From the NCBI GenBank assembly GCA_003242735.1, contig QGVH01000003.1, positions 1 to 64,000 on the forward strand: 64,000 nucleotides of DNA, written 5' to 3'. The notes beneath the pieces were generated by a model, which was given only the letters and a program-made list of their open reading frames with translations, was not told the origin of the DNA and did no database searches. The stretch is from a bacterium (GTDB lineage: Bacteria; Gemmatimonadota; Gemmatimonadetes; Longimicrobiales; RSA9). The translations under genes and the position numbers were made by a program. Positions 42,620 through 51,953 of the stretch are shown here, in pieces (the first letter of the stretch is position 1; each line of letters begins with the position of its first letter).

Positions 42620-43848
42620 CAGCGAGGGTGAACGGTCTCATCGTGCCGCTGGTGCTCGCCGCGCTCCTGTCTTCGAGCGTGCTGCCCGCCTTCGCGCAGG
42701 CAGGGCCGGCCGACGATCCCGCCGCTCCGTCCGGGCGCAAGGGCCTCGCCGGCCACCGCAGGTACATCCTGGGCGCGGTCGGCCTGGCGATCGGCGCGGT
42801 CCCGGCGCTGTTCGTCCCGTCCCAGAGCAGCGACCGTCGCGGCACGTGCGCGACCCGCGGCTGTGTCACCTTCCTCGCCGGCACGATGGGCGCCGTTGCC
42901 GGCTACCTCATGGGGCGGGACATGGACCGGGCCGCGGCCGCCCGCGCCGCGCGTGGACCGGAGCTCCGGCTGCCGACGCAGCGCGTGGAGCTGGAGCTCG
43001 TGCCGGAGACGGTCGATGCCTTCGAGTCGGGCGCCATCGTCGTCGGCAGCGAGGGGATCGTGATGGTGGACCGGGACAGGACGACGCGGCGCGGCGGCAC
43101 CATCCGCGGCGTCCGGGCGGTGGCCGCGCTGCCGGCCCACGACGCCATGCTCGCCGCGACGACCAGCGGCATCTACTCGTTCGCGCTGAGCGGCTCCGAA
43201 GGCGATGGGCGCCTGGTCCTGCGGGGGGATGGCGTGGCGCTGGAGCCCGTGGCCGCTGACCAGGTGGTGCTGAGCAGCTCGAACCTGCTCCGCCGGCTCC
43301 GGCTTTCTGGCCACGGCGCGCTGCTCGAGCTGACCGAGGAGGCGCGCCTCGAGAGCGACGGCCTCTCGACCGCGTTCGCCTACGCCCCCCAGACCGGCAT
43401 CCTGTGGGCGGTGAGCGGCGACCGCGTCGTCGCCAGAACGACCCAGCTGGAGGAGATCGGGAGTGTCGCCCTGCCTGCGATCGGCCGCACGATCTCGCTC
43501 AGCGGCGGCCGGGCGCTGGTCGCGGCCGGCACCGCCGGCCTCTTCTTGCTGGACGTCCAGCAGCCGAGCGCGCCGCGGGTGCTGGCGCAGGTCCGGGGGA
43601 TCGGATTCGCGTTCGACGCGGTACTGGATGGGGACACGGCCTACGTCGCTGGTGGCCGGGCGGGGCTCCTCGTCCTGGATGTGACCGACCCGACGGCGCC
43701 GCGGGTTGTAGGAGCGGCGTCCAACCTGGGGTTCGTGAGCAGCGTGGCCCTGGCCCCGGACGGCCAGGTCTATGTCACGGACCGCGAAGGCGCGCGACTG
43801 TTCGTCGTGCAGCCGAGGGCGAGCGGGCAGGCCGCGCGCGAGCGCTGA
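42616..43848 (+). CDS. Secreted beta-propeller (LVIVD-repeat-like) protein
   Basis: 410 residues. Signal peptide to PAFAQ, two short hydrophobic segments (ILGAVGLAIGAVPALF and FLAGTMGAVAGYLMG) that may span the membrane, then a propeller-like region with repeats such as AGTAGLFLLDVQQPSAPRVL and GRAGLLVLDVTDPTAPRVV, the LVIVD pattern. No catalytic motif. The ATGA start overlaps the GWxTD stop and has GGAGAGGAG upstream, so the pair is coupled. Partner binding at the envelope is the best guess. Confidence 0.78.
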   Translation: MTARVNGLIVPLVLAALLSSSVLPAFAQAGPADDPAAPSGRKGLAGHRRYILGAVGLAIGAVPALFVPSQSSDRRGTCATRGCVTFLAGTMGAVAGYLMGRDMDRAAAARAARGPELRLPTQRVELELVPETVDAFESGAIVVGSEGIVMVDRDRTTRRGGTIRGVRAVAALPAHDAMLAATTSGIYSFALSGSEGDGRLVLRGDGVALEPVAADQVVLSSSNLLRRLRLSGHGALLELTEEARLESDGLSTAFAYAPQTGILWAVSGDRVVARTTQLEEIGSVALPAIGRTISLSGGRALVAAGTAGLFLLDVQQPSAPRVLAQVRGIGFAFDAVLDGDTAYVAGGRAGLLVLDVTDPTAPRVVGAASNLGFVSSVALAPDGQVYVTDREGARLFVVQPRASGQAARER

Positions 43849-43871
43849 GCCCGCGACGGCCAAGGATCCCG

Positions 43872-44585
43872 ATGGACGGCGAGCGGTTCACCCTACGGGC
43901 ACACGAGCACTGGCACAGGTACCGGCGCATCTTCCGGCGTGCGTTGCTCGCGTCGGTGCTGTTCCACCTGCTGGTGTTCCTCGTCTTCGGCGGCAGGCTC
44001 CGCACGCCGCCCTCGCCTTTCGCGGCCGCGGGGCCGCGCGCCGGCGACGACCGGGCCGCGGCGGCCGGCGGCGGCATGCAGGCCGTGGCGCTGGTGCTGC
44101 CGCCGGAGCGCGAGCCGATCCCGCGGCCGCCCATGCCCGTGATCGCCCCGGACATCGTCATCGAGGTCGAGGACGTGACGAAGACGGAGACCCGGATCCC
44201 GGCCGTCGACTTCAGCGAGACCCCCGGTCTCGGCGGCAACGAGAAGGGGCCGGACACGGGGCCGGGTCTCGAGGGCGGCACGGGCCGGGGCGACGGCGGC
44301 ACCGCCGCCACCGGGCGCTTCCGGGTCATCCCTCCCTCGCCGCGCGGGATGATCCTCCCGCCCAGCGATCGGCCCAGCAACGTCAAGGGCAAGGAGATCG
44401 CGATCTGGGTCTTCGTGAACGAGATGGGCCGCGTCGTCCCGGACTCCACGCGTCTCCAGCCCTCCACCGGCAACCCCAGCTTCGACGAGCGGCTGCGCCG
44501 CCAGGCCGCCCAGTGGATCTTCGAGCCCGCCCGCCGCGGCGGCCGGCCGGTGGCGGAGTGGTTCCAGTACGTGATCAGCCTGTAG
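43872..44585 (+). CDS. TonB-like energy-transducer protein
   Basis: 237 residues. A short basic cytoplasmic start, one membrane helix (ALLASVLFHLLVFLVFGGRL), a Pro/Gly-rich periplasmic linker, and a C-terminal TonB-type domain: GKEIAIWVFVNEMGRVVPDS followed by SFDERLRRQAAQWIFEPARR. It would couple inner-membrane energy to an outer-membrane receptor. ExbB/ExbD are not in the window. It starts 23 bases after the propeller gene, and probably belongs to the same operon. Confidence 0.82.
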   Translation: MDGERFTLRAHEHWHRYRRIFRRALLASVLFHLLVFLVFGGRLRTPPSPFAAAGPRAGDDRAAAAGGGMQAVALVLPPEREPIPRPPMPVIAPDIVIEVEDVTKTETRIPAVDFSETPGLGGNEKGPDTGPGLEGGTGRGDGGTAATGRFRVIPPSPRGMILPPSDRPSNVKGKEIAIWVFVNEMGRVVPDSTRLQPSTGNPSFDERLRRQAAQWIFEPARRGGRPVAEWFQYVISL

Positions 44586-44758
44586 CGGTCGGCGGCGACG
44601 GGCGAGCCGCGCCATCCTCCGCGCTCGATCCCTCGTCGTCCACGCCCATGCCTCCGCGCCCGGTGCAACGGTGCGCATCCGCACGCCGGACCTTGCCCTG
44701 CGCGCGCGCCTGGCCGATCTTTGCGCTTCGAAGCCGACACGGGATCAGCGGAGGCGCG

Positions 44759-45172
44759 ATGATCGTACGCCGGTACGGCACGACGGTGCAGAGCGTGGCG
44801 CCGAACTTCGATTCGCGGGCGATGACGGAGATCGGCTTCCAGCGGACCAACGACCTGGTGATGCCGGCCGAGGAGTTCCTGGAGCGGCACGAGCGGGTCG
44901 GGAGCCGGGAGCTGACCGCGAGCGCCGAAGGCGACGTGAAGGACGAGGCGGAGCAGGCGCTGCTGAAGTCGCTCCTGGAGCAGCTCCGGGCGCTGGAAGC
45001 CGAAGTGGGCGAGGGGCACGTGCTCATGGTGGAGAACCAGCCGGGGCAGGACTACCCCAAGACGCGGGACCGCACGACGAACGTCGTGGTCGCGGGTCAG
45101 AACCGGCTGTACTTCCACTGGACCATTGACCCGCCGCTGAAGCTGGGGATCTACCGCGCGAAGGCAGGTTGA
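44759..45172 (+). CDS. Conserved hypothetical protein, 137 residues
   Basis: Not recognised as a named family. The sequence opens MIVRRYGTTVQSVAPNFDSR, has an acidic helical middle (EFLERHERVGSRELT … ALLKSLLEQLRALEAEVGEG) and ends in a beta-looking stretch (NVVVAGQNRLYFHWTIDPPL). No signal peptide or membrane helix, so probably cytoplasmic. GGAGG lies 5 bases before the ATG. It precedes the Kdo kinase-like gene by 11 bases. Confidence 0.65.
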   Translation: MIVRRYGTTVQSVAPNFDSRAMTEIGFQRTNDLVMPAEEFLERHERVGSRELTASAEGDVKDEAEQALLKSLLEQLRALEAEVGEGHVLMVENQPGQDYPKTRDRTTNVVVAGQNRLYFHWTIDPPLKLGIYRAKAG

Positions 45173-45183
45173 GGGGGATTGCC

Positions 45184-46050
45184 GTGGCGGGGCGCGGCGC
45201 CGGACTGCGCGGCACCCCGTGGGGGGCTCCTGCCCGGCACGGAGCGGCGGGCATCATCGCAACGCAGGGCGGGCGCGACATGGGCACTGGGCTGCCGGCC
45301 CCGTACGCCGTGGCGACGCACGGGAAGACCATCCTCGTCGCGCGCCGCGAAGCGCTGGACTGGGCGCAGAGCGCGCTCGAACGGGCGGGCACGCTGTACG
45401 CGTACGCCGCCGGCCGTGAGGGCGCGCGGGTGTTGCAGGGCCGCGGGCCGGCGTACTGCATTGACGGGCCCACAGGCGCGTGCGTGGTGCGGCACTACCG
45501 GCGCGGCGGCGAGGTCGCGCGCTGGCTGGGTGACCGCTACCTCCACGCGGGCGAGCCGCGTCCGCTACGCGAGCTCCGGGCCAGCGAGGAGGTGCGCCGT
45601 CGCGGCATTGACACCCCCGTCGTGCTCGCGCTCGCCATCTATCCTGCGGGCGCGTTCTACCGCGCCGACATCGCGACCGCGTTCGTGCCTGGCGCGCATG
45701 ACATGGCCGCGGCGCTGTTCGGCCCGAGGTCGCTGGAGGGGGCGGACCGACTGGCGGCCTGGGCGGCGGCCGGCTCGCTGCTGCGCGCCCTGGGCGAACG
45801 CGGCGTCGCGCACGCCGACCTGAACCTCAAGAACGTCCTCCTGGACACCTCCGAGCGGCCGTTCCGGGTGATGCTCCTGGACCTGGACCGCTGCCGCGTG
45901 GCGCCGCGGCTCACGGCGCTCGCGCGCCTCGGCATGCTGCGGCGGTTCCGCCGCTCGGCGGCGAAGTGGGCGAAGATGGCAGGCCGAACCATCACGGACG
46001 AGGAGCGCCGCGCCTTCGAGCGCGCGTATCGGGGAGGGACGCTTGGCTAG
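45184..46050 (+). CDS. Lipopolysaccharide core kinase (KdkA/InaA family)
   Basis: 288 residues of the eukaryotic-kinase-like fold. Catalytic loop GVAHADLNLKNVLLD (Asp plus Asn, as in Kdo kinase KdkA) and metal-binding VMLLDLDRCRV; GPAYCIDGPTGACVVRHYRRGG is the ATP-Lys strand. KdkA/WaaP enzymes phosphorylate Kdo or heptose of the LPS inner core at the cytoplasmic face. The GTG was chosen because AGGGGG sits 6 bases before it; a TTG 5 codons earlier overlaps the previous stop. A GT9 gene overlaps its end. Confidence 0.8.
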   Translation: MAGRGAGLRGTPWGAPARHGAAGIIATQGGRDMGTGLPAPYAVATHGKTILVARREALDWAQSALERAGTLYAYAAGREGARVLQGRGPAYCIDGPTGACVVRHYRRGGEVARWLGDRYLHAGEPRPLRELRASEEVRRRGIDTPVVLALAIYPAGAFYRADIATAFVPGAHDMAAALFGPRSLEGADRLAAWAAAGSLLRALGERGVAHADLNLKNVLLDTSERPFRVMLLDLDRCRVAPRLTALARLGMLRRFRRSAAKWAKMAGRTITDEERRAFERAYRGGTLG

Positions 46051-47119
46051 CGCGGCGCCGGCGCGTGCGCCACGCTTGTCCCTGGTCGAACCGCCGCGCG
46101 AGATCGGGATCATCATGCTCAGCGCGCTGGGCGATGCCGTCCACGTGCTGCCCGTCGCCAACGCGCTGAAGCGGGCGTGGCCCGAGTCCCGCATTACCTG
46201 GGTGATCCAGCCCGTGCCGTACCGGCTGGTCCACAACCATCCCGCCGTTGACGACTTCATCCTCTTCCACCGGCAGCGGGGCACGCGCGCGCTCCAGTCG
46301 TACATGGAGATCCGGGAGCTGTTCGCGCACCGTCACTTCGACCTGTTGCTCGGCCTGCAGGTCTACTTCAAGGCGGGGCTGCTGACGGCGCTCGCCCGGG
46401 CGACGGTGAAGCTCGGCTTCGACCGTCGCCGCGCCCGGGACTTCAACTGGCTCTTCACCACGCACCGCATCCCGGCGCGGCCGCCGGCCCATGTGCAGGA
46501 CCAGTACTTCGAGTTCCTGGAGTACCTGGGCGTGGACCCGCATCCGGTGGAGTGGGGGATCACCCTGACCGACGTGGAGCGGGAGCGGCAGCGCGAGTTC
46601 TTCGAGCGGCTCCGCCGGCCGGTGTGTGGCGTTGTCGTCGGGACGAGCAACGTGCGGAAGAACTGGGCGCCCGAGCGGTACGTCCGCCTGGTCCAGGCGC
46701 TCGAGGCCGACTGGGGGTTCACCACCGTGCTGATCGGGGGGCCGTCCGCCGAGGAGCGCCGCACCGCCGACATCATCCTGGCGTCGGGCACGCGCGCCAT
46801 CGATGCCCTGGGCGATGACGTCCGCCGTCTGGTCTACCTGCTGGATGGCTGCGACCTCGTGGTGAGCCCGGACACCGGGCCGCTGCACATCGCCCGGGCG
46901 CTGGACGTGCCCGTGATCGGCCTCTACGGCAACACGAACCCCAAGCGTCACGGGCCGTACCGCAAGTACGAGGACCTGGTGGTGGACGGCTACGCGCGCT
47001 GGCCGGGCGAGGACTACCCGATCAGCATGGAGCGGCGGAAGGACGGGATGGAGCGCGTCACGGTGGACGCGGTCCTCGAGAAGGTGCAGCTCGCGGTGGA
47101 GCGTTACCTCGGGAAGTAG
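46043..47119 (+). CDS. LPS heptosyltransferase-like glycosyltransferase, GT9
   Basis: 358 residues, GT-B fold of the GT9 family, which adds heptose (or related sugars) to the LPS inner core. Landmarks: IGIIMLSALGDAVHVLPVANAL near the N-terminus, KNWAPERYVRLVQAL, VLIGGPSAEERR, and the donor-site segment LVVSPDTGPLHIARALDVPVIGLYG. Its TTG start lies inside the kinase gene end, an 8-base overlap, so the two are translationally coupled. No signal peptide. Confidence 0.87.
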   Translation: MASAAPARAPRLSLVEPPREIGIIMLSALGDAVHVLPVANALKRAWPESRITWVIQPVPYRLVHNHPAVDDFILFHRQRGTRALQSYMEIRELFAHRHFDLLLGLQVYFKAGLLTALARATVKLGFDRRRARDFNWLFTTHRIPARPPAHVQDQYFEFLEYLGVDPHPVEWGITLTDVERERQREFFERLRRPVCGVVVGTSNVRKNWAPERYVRLVQALEADWGFTTVLIGGPSAEERRTADIILASGTRAIDALGDDVRRLVYLLDGCDLVVSPDTGPLHIARALDVPVIGLYGNTNPKRHGPYRKYEDLVVDGYARWPGEDYPISMERRKDGMERVTVDAVLEKVQLAVERYLGK

Positions 47120-47188
47120 GGTGGGGGCCGGGGCGTGAGGGCGTGGGCGCGAGGCGGTGCGCTGCCCCCCACGCCCCCGGCGCCTCGG

Positions 47189-47653
47189 TCAGAACTCCAC
47201 GTCGAATTCCCCTGCCGTGATCACGCGCGTGCCGGTCGCGCTGGCGTTGGCCAGGTACGCCGTGAACTCGAACGTGCCGGCGACCCGTTCCGCGGTGAGC
47301 GTCGTCACCGCGATCGCCCCGGTCCCCTCGCTGCTGCCGCCGACGTACCGTTGCCGGTCGGCGACGGTCAGGAGCGCGTTGGTCGGCGCTCCGGTCTCGA
47401 TCCGGTAGGTTCCGGTCCCGTCATCGAAGAACGCGAAGGCGATGGTCCGCTGGGAGCGGTCGGAGCCGGAGACCGTGATCACGCCTTGTTCGGTGCGCAT
47501 CGCCGTGGTGATCGACGCGGTCCACGCCTCGCCATCGATGCGCGCGGTCATCTGGCCGCCGTCGGGTGTCGGCTCCGCCGCGTCGCTGCCGCATGCGGCG
47601 AGGGTGAGGACGACGGCCCTCGCCGTCGTCCTCCATCGTGGGGGCGAGCGCAT
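47189..47653 (-). CDS. Small lipoprotein, DUF6252-like
   Basis: 154 residues on the minus strand inside a plus-strand block. Signal and lipobox (AVVLTLAACGS), then a small beta domain: MTARIDGEAWTASITTA, ITVSGSDRSQRTIAFAFFDD, TYRIETG, and a C-terminal half ending ITAGEFDVEF. This pattern matches DUF6252-like surface lipoproteins of unknown role. It is tail-to-tail with the GT9 gene and divergent from the PorX-like gene. Confidence 0.65.
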   Translation of the reverse strand: MRSPPRWRTTARAVVLTLAACGSDAAEPTPDGGQMTARIDGEAWTASITTAMRTEQGVITVSGSDRSQRTIAFAFFDDGTGTYRIETGAPTNALLTVADRQRYVGGSSEGTGAIAVTTLTAERVAGTFEFTAYLANASATGTRVITAGEFDVEF

Positions 47654-47887
47654 TGGGCTGTCTCCTCGGTCTGGTGCCCGGGGCGCCAGGGTGGCCTCGC
47701 GCCGGTCGCGCCACCCGTGGCGCGGCGGGTCGGGCGGGCCGCCAGTATCGCACCGGACACCGGCGTCGCACAAGGACGGCGGTGGAACCGGCCGGCGGAG
47801 GGCGGCCGGGGCAGGCCCCCGCGGCCGTGGGATGGCGGCGCCTGCCCGAATTGACCCCGCCCGAAGCCCGGCGCTAACTTTGCGTGT

Positions 47888-49492
47888 ATGCAGGGCGTAG
47901 CAAAGCGGATCCTGTGGGTGGATGACGAGGTGGAGCTGTTCGAGCCCCACCTCCTTTTTCTCCGGCAGCGCGGCTACCACGTAGACACGGCGTCCAACGG
48001 CGACGACGCGCTGGCCATCGTCCGCCAGCAGGCGTACGACCTCGTGCTGCTGGATGAGCAGATGCCCGGGCGCCGGGGGCTGGACGTGCTGGTCGAGTTG
48101 CGCCGCACGGAGCCCGAGGCGCGCGTGGTCATGATCACGAAGTCCGAGGAGGACCGCACGCTGATGGAGGCGATCGGCCGCCAGGTGGACGACTACCTGG
48201 TGAAGCCGGCCACGCCGCGGCAGGTCCTCTCGGTCGCGGCACGGCTGCTCGAGGGGCCGCAGCTCCGGCAGCAGCAGGCGGCGCAGGACTTCGCGGCGCA
48301 ATTCGGCGCGCTCACGCGGCGCCGCACCGAGGCCGCGAGCTGGCAGGACTACGTCGCCCTGTACCACGAGCTGGTGAATTGGGACCTGCGGCTGCACGAG
48401 GCGGGTGAAACCGCGCTCGCCGACTCGGTCGCGGCGCTGATGGCGGACCTGCGGCGGGAGTTCGGCGCGCTGGTGGTGCGGGAGTACGCGGACTGGGCCG
48501 CCGCGGCGGGCGGCAGTGCGGGCCGCCCGGGCCGCGCCCCGGAGGCGGCGGACCGCCCGCCGCTCTCGACGGACGTGGTCGAACGCTACGTCCTGCCGCA
48601 CGTGGGCAAGGGCCCGCTCCTGTTCGTGATCATCGATTGCCTGCGCCTGGACCAGTGGCGCGTGCTGCGCCCGCTGCTGGCCGGCGAGTTCGACATCACA
48701 GAGGAGCTGTACCTCAGCATCCTCCCCACGGCGACGCCGTACGCGCGCAACGCGATCTTCAGCGGCCGGTTCCCGGATTGGATCGCCCGCGAGCGGCCGG
48801 GGTGGTGGGGCATGGAGGAAGGCAGCCTGAACGCCTTCGAGGACGAGCTGTTCCGCGAGCAGCTCCGCCGCCTCACGGGCCGGGACGTGCCGGTCCACTA
48901 CGAGAAGGTCTTCACAGATGCGGAGGCGGACGGGCTGCTCAAGCGCGTGCGCGGCGCGCTGCGGGGGGACACCGTCGTCACCGCGGTCTTCAACTTCATC
49001 GACCTGCTGACGCACGGCCGCAGCGAGTCGGCGATCCTGATGGAGGTGGCGCGCGACGTGCCGGCGTTGCGTGCGTTGACGCGCCAGTGGTTCGAGCGGT
49101 CCGCGGCCTACCGGCTGCTGCGGGACGCCGCGGCCCGCGGCATCACCGCCGTCGTGACCACCGACCACGGCTCCATCATGTGCGAGCGGCCGGTCACGGT
49201 CTACGCGCGGCGGGACGCGACCGCGAACCTCCGCTACAAGTTCGGCGCCGACCTGCGCGCGGAGTCGCCATCGGCGGTGTTCGCCATCAACGATGCCCGC
49301 GTGCTCCGCTTCCCGCGCGGGCGCCTGGCCACCAACTACCTGCTCGCTCTCGAGGACTGCTTCTTCGTCTATCCCACCAAGCTGCGCGAGTACCAGGCGC
49401 GCTACCGTGGGTCGTTCCTGCATGGCGGTGTGAGCCCGGAGGAGATGATCCTCCCTGTTGCGGTGCTGACGCCGCGCACGGAGGCGCGGTGA
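47888..49492 (+). CDS. PorX-like response regulator with PglZ phosphodiesterase domain
   Basis: 534 residues. Receiver domain (residues 5-125): acidic pocket WVDDE, phospho-acceptor Asp in VLLDEQMPG (about residue 56), KP in YLVKPATP. The PglZ (alkaline-phosphatase-like) domain spans ~195-530: IIDCLRLDQW, nucleophile Thr in LPTATPYARNAIFSG (residues 281-283), TTDHGS and HGGVSPEEMILP for the two metals. The P. gingivalis homologue PorX regulates type IX secretion and its PglZ domain cleaves oligonucleotides. No cognate kinase nearby. The stop overlaps the exporter start. Confidence 0.9.
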   Translation: MQGVAKRILWVDDEVELFEPHLLFLRQRGYHVDTASNGDDALAIVRQQAYDLVLLDEQMPGRRGLDVLVELRRTEPEARVVMITKSEEDRTLMEAIGRQVDDYLVKPATPRQVLSVAARLLEGPQLRQQQAAQDFAAQFGALTRRRTEAASWQDYVALYHELVNWDLRLHEAGETALADSVAALMADLRREFGALVVREYADWAAAAGGSAGRPGRAPEAADRPPLSTDVVERYVLPHVGKGPLLFVIIDCLRLDQWRVLRPLLAGEFDITEELYLSILPTATPYARNAIFSGRFPDWIARERPGWWGMEEGSLNAFEDELFREQLRRLTGRDVPVHYEKVFTDAEADGLLKRVRGALRGDTVVTAVFNFIDLLTHGRSESAILMEVARDVPALRALTRQWFERSAAYRLLRDAAARGITAVVTTDHGSIMCERPVTVYARRDATANLRYKFGADLRAESPSAVFAINDARVLRFPRGRLATNYLLALEDCFFVYPTKLREYQARYRGSFLHGGVSPEEMILPVAVLTPRTEAR

Positions 49493-51345
49493 AGAAGGAC
49501 CTTGCCCTCTACGGACGTGTCCTGGGGTACCTCAGGCCCTACGGCGGCTTGATCGTGGCCGCGGTGGTCGCGACCGTCGGCTTCGCGATCACGGACGCGT
49601 TCAGCCTCGTCATGCTGATCCCGTTCCTGAACGCGCTGTTCGGGGACGCACCGCTGAACGTGGGCGGCAGCCACGATGCGCTCGAGTGGGTGCTGAACCA
49701 CACCGTGGGCTACTGGATCGCGCCGGACGCGGAGCCGCAGCAGGTCCTGCTCAGCGTGATCCTCTTCATCCTGGCGGTGGTCCTGCTGAAGAACGTCTTC
49801 GACTTCTTCCAAACCTACCTCGTGGTTCGGCTGGAGCAGGCGGTCACGCGGGACCTGCGCAACCAGGTCTACAGCCACCTGCTGGACCTGGACATGCGGT
49901 TCTTCGGCCGCACCCGCTCGGGGCAGATCATCTCCCGCCTCACCAGCGATGCGGATCAGCTCCGCTCGCTGGTGACGCGCAACATCGCCAAGCTGGCCAC
50001 GTCGGTGTTCCAGGTCATTGCCACGCTGGCGGCGCTGGTCGCGATCTCGATCGAGCTGACGCTGGTCGCGATCGTCGTGCTGCCCGCCATGTTCGGGATC
50101 TGGGGCCGGCTGGTGCGGCGGCTGCGGCGTGCGGACCGTGGCGTGTTGAACCTGGCGGGCGAGGTCGCCGCGCACATCCAGGAGACGCTGGGCGGGATCC
50201 GGCTGGTCAAGGCGTCTGCGGCCGAGGACTTCGAGCGGGACCGGTTCCGCGCGCTGACCCGGGCATACTACAAGCAGTTCGTGCGGGCCGAGCGGCTGCG
50301 CGCGCTGGCGGGGCCGTTGACCGAGACGATGGCCGCGCTGGGCACCGTGGTGCTGCTCTGGTACGGCAGCCGCATGGTGCTGGTCGAGCAGGCGCTCGAG
50401 GGCGCCGCGTTCATGGGCTTCCTCGTCCTCAGCCTGCGGCTCTACTCGCCCGTGAAGTGGCTCTCCAGGTTCCCGTCGACGGTGCAGCCGGGTCTCGCCG
50501 CGGCGGAGCGACTGTTCGAGTTCCTGGACACGCCCATCGAGATGCGGGATCCGCCGGGCGCGCGGGAGTTCACCGGCTTCCGCGAGCGCATCCGCTTCGA
50601 GGGCGTCGGCTTCGCCTACGTCCCGGGCAAGCCGGTGCTGGAGGACATCTCGTTCGAGGTCAAGCCGGGCGAGGTGGTGGCGCTGGTGGGGCCCAGCGGT
50701 GCGGGGAAGACCACGCTCGTCGACCTGATCGCCCGGTTCTACGACCCCACGGTCGGGCGCATCACGGTGGACGGCGTGGACCTGCGGGAGTTCAGCCTCC
50801 GCTCCCTCCGCTCACACCTCGGCATCGTGACGCAGGACACGGTGCTGTTCCACGACACGGTGCGCGCCAACATCGCGTACGGGCTGGGCGATGTGCCTCA
50901 AGAGGCCATCGAGCGGGCAGCCCGCGCCGCGCGCGCGCACGACTTCATCATGCAGCTCCCCGAAGGCTACGACACGGTGGTCGGCGAGCGTGGCACGCGA
51001 CTCTCGGGCGGGCAGCGGCAGCGCCTCGCGATCGCGCGGGCGATCCTGAGGGATCCGCCCATCCTGATCTTCGACGAGGCGACGTCCGCGCTCGACTCGG
51101 AGTCCGAGTTGCTCGTGCAGCAGGCGATCGAGCAGTTGCTCGCCGGGCGGACCGTGTTCGTCATCGCGCACCGGCTCTCCACCATCCGGCGCGCGGATCA
51201 GATCCTGGTCATGGAGGCCGGCCGCATCGTCGAGCGCGGCACACACGAAGAGCTGCTCTCGCGCGACGGCCTTTACCGCCACCTGTACCGGCTACAGGTC
51301 GCGGAAGATGACGAGGCGGCTCTCCGGGCAGCGGCGCCGGCCTGA
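49489..51345 (+). CDS. msbA: MsbA-like lipid A/LPS ABC exporter
   Basis: 618-residue half-transporter: six membrane helices (residues ~15-300) then an ATPase with Walker A GPSGAGKTT, signature LSGGQRQR, Walker B ILIFDEATSALD and switch His in VIAHRLST. It flips lipid A-core or another lipid across the inner membrane. The ATGA-type overlap GTGA (GTG start inside the PorX-like stop) couples it to the regulator; the surrounding LPS genes support the MsbA assignment, though the transport substrate is not proved by sequence. Confidence 0.88.
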   Translation: MKKDLALYGRVLGYLRPYGGLIVAAVVATVGFAITDAFSLVMLIPFLNALFGDAPLNVGGSHDALEWVLNHTVGYWIAPDAEPQQVLLSVILFILAVVLLKNVFDFFQTYLVVRLEQAVTRDLRNQVYSHLLDLDMRFFGRTRSGQIISRLTSDADQLRSLVTRNIAKLATSVFQVIATLAALVAISIELTLVAIVVLPAMFGIWGRLVRRLRRADRGVLNLAGEVAAHIQETLGGIRLVKASAAEDFERDRFRALTRAYYKQFVRAERLRALAGPLTETMAALGTVVLLWYGSRMVLVEQALEGAAFMGFLVLSLRLYSPVKWLSRFPSTVQPGLAAAERLFEFLDTPIEMRDPPGAREFTGFRERIRFEGVGFAYVPGKPVLEDISFEVKPGEVVALVGPSGAGKTTLVDLIARFYDPTVGRITVDGVDLREFSLRSLRSHLGIVTQDTVLFHDTVRANIAYGLGDVPQEAIERAARAARAHDFIMQLPEGYDTVVGERGTRLSGGQRQRLAIARAILRDPPILIFDEATSALDSESELLVQQAIEQLLAGRTVFVIAHRLSTIRRADQILVMEAGRIVERGTHEELLSRDGLYRHLYRLQVAEDDEAALRAAAPA

Positions 51346-51389
51346 CGACGGAGCCCGGAGCCCGAACGTGACGCGGGGGAGCGTGAGCG

Positions 51390-51932
51390 ATGAAGCTTAC
51401 GACGCGGTGGATCCGCCTGCGGCTGGCGTGGCTGGCCGCGCCGGTGTACCTGTTGCTCGCGAAGCCGACACCGACCACCATCGCCGTGGGCGCGGGCCTC
51501 GCCTTTGCGGGCGCCGCGCTGCGGGCCTGGGCGGCTGGCACGATCGTCAAGAACGCCGTGCTGACGACGACAGGTCCGTACGCCTACACGCGTAACCCGC
51601 TCTACCTCGGCAGCTTCCTGATCGGCCTGGGCCTCGCCGTGGCCGGCGCGCGGATCAGCATCCTGATCGCCTTCCTCATCGCCTACGGGCTGGTCTACGG
51701 CCGCGCGATGCAGCTCGAGGCCGCCCGGCTCGAGCGGGACTTCGGCGAGGCGTACCGCATCTACGCGCGCCACGTGCCCGCCTTCATCCCGCGCCTGCGG
51801 CCGTACCGGCCCGATGACCGCGCGCATTCCCACTTCTTCATCGAACGCTACCTCGCCCACCGCGAGTATCAGGCGGTGCTCGGCGTCGCGCTCGGGTTCG
51901 CCGGCCTCGCCGTGAAGATGCTGCTGGACTGA
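51390..51932 (+). CDS. Isoprenylcysteine carboxyl methyltransferase-family membrane protein
   Basis: 180 residues with four or five helices. Conserved SAM-binding end of the ICMT/PEMT family: TTGPYAYTRNPLYLGSFLIG, EAARLERDFGEAYRIYARHVPAFIPRL. Bacterial members methylate small molecules, phospholipids or unknown acceptors. Placed between an exporter and an acyltransferase, a lipid substrate is plausible. A purine-rich GGGGGAGCGTGAGCG precedes the ATG. Confidence 0.82.
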   Translation: MKLTTRWIRLRLAWLAAPVYLLLAKPTPTTIAVGAGLAFAGAALRAWAAGTIVKNAVLTTTGPYAYTRNPLYLGSFLIGLGLAVAGARISILIAFLIAYGLVYGRAMQLEAARLERDFGEAYRIYARHVPAFIPRLRPYRPDDRAHSHFFIERYLAHREYQAVLGVALGFAGLAVKMLLD

Positions 51933-51953
51933 GGAGGGGAGCGTCCTCACGCC

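Noticed and set aside
47888..49492. PglZ protein as part of a BREX phage-defence system
   Set aside because: It has an N-terminal receiver domain and LPS gene neighbours; no brxL, pglX or other BREX genes are present.
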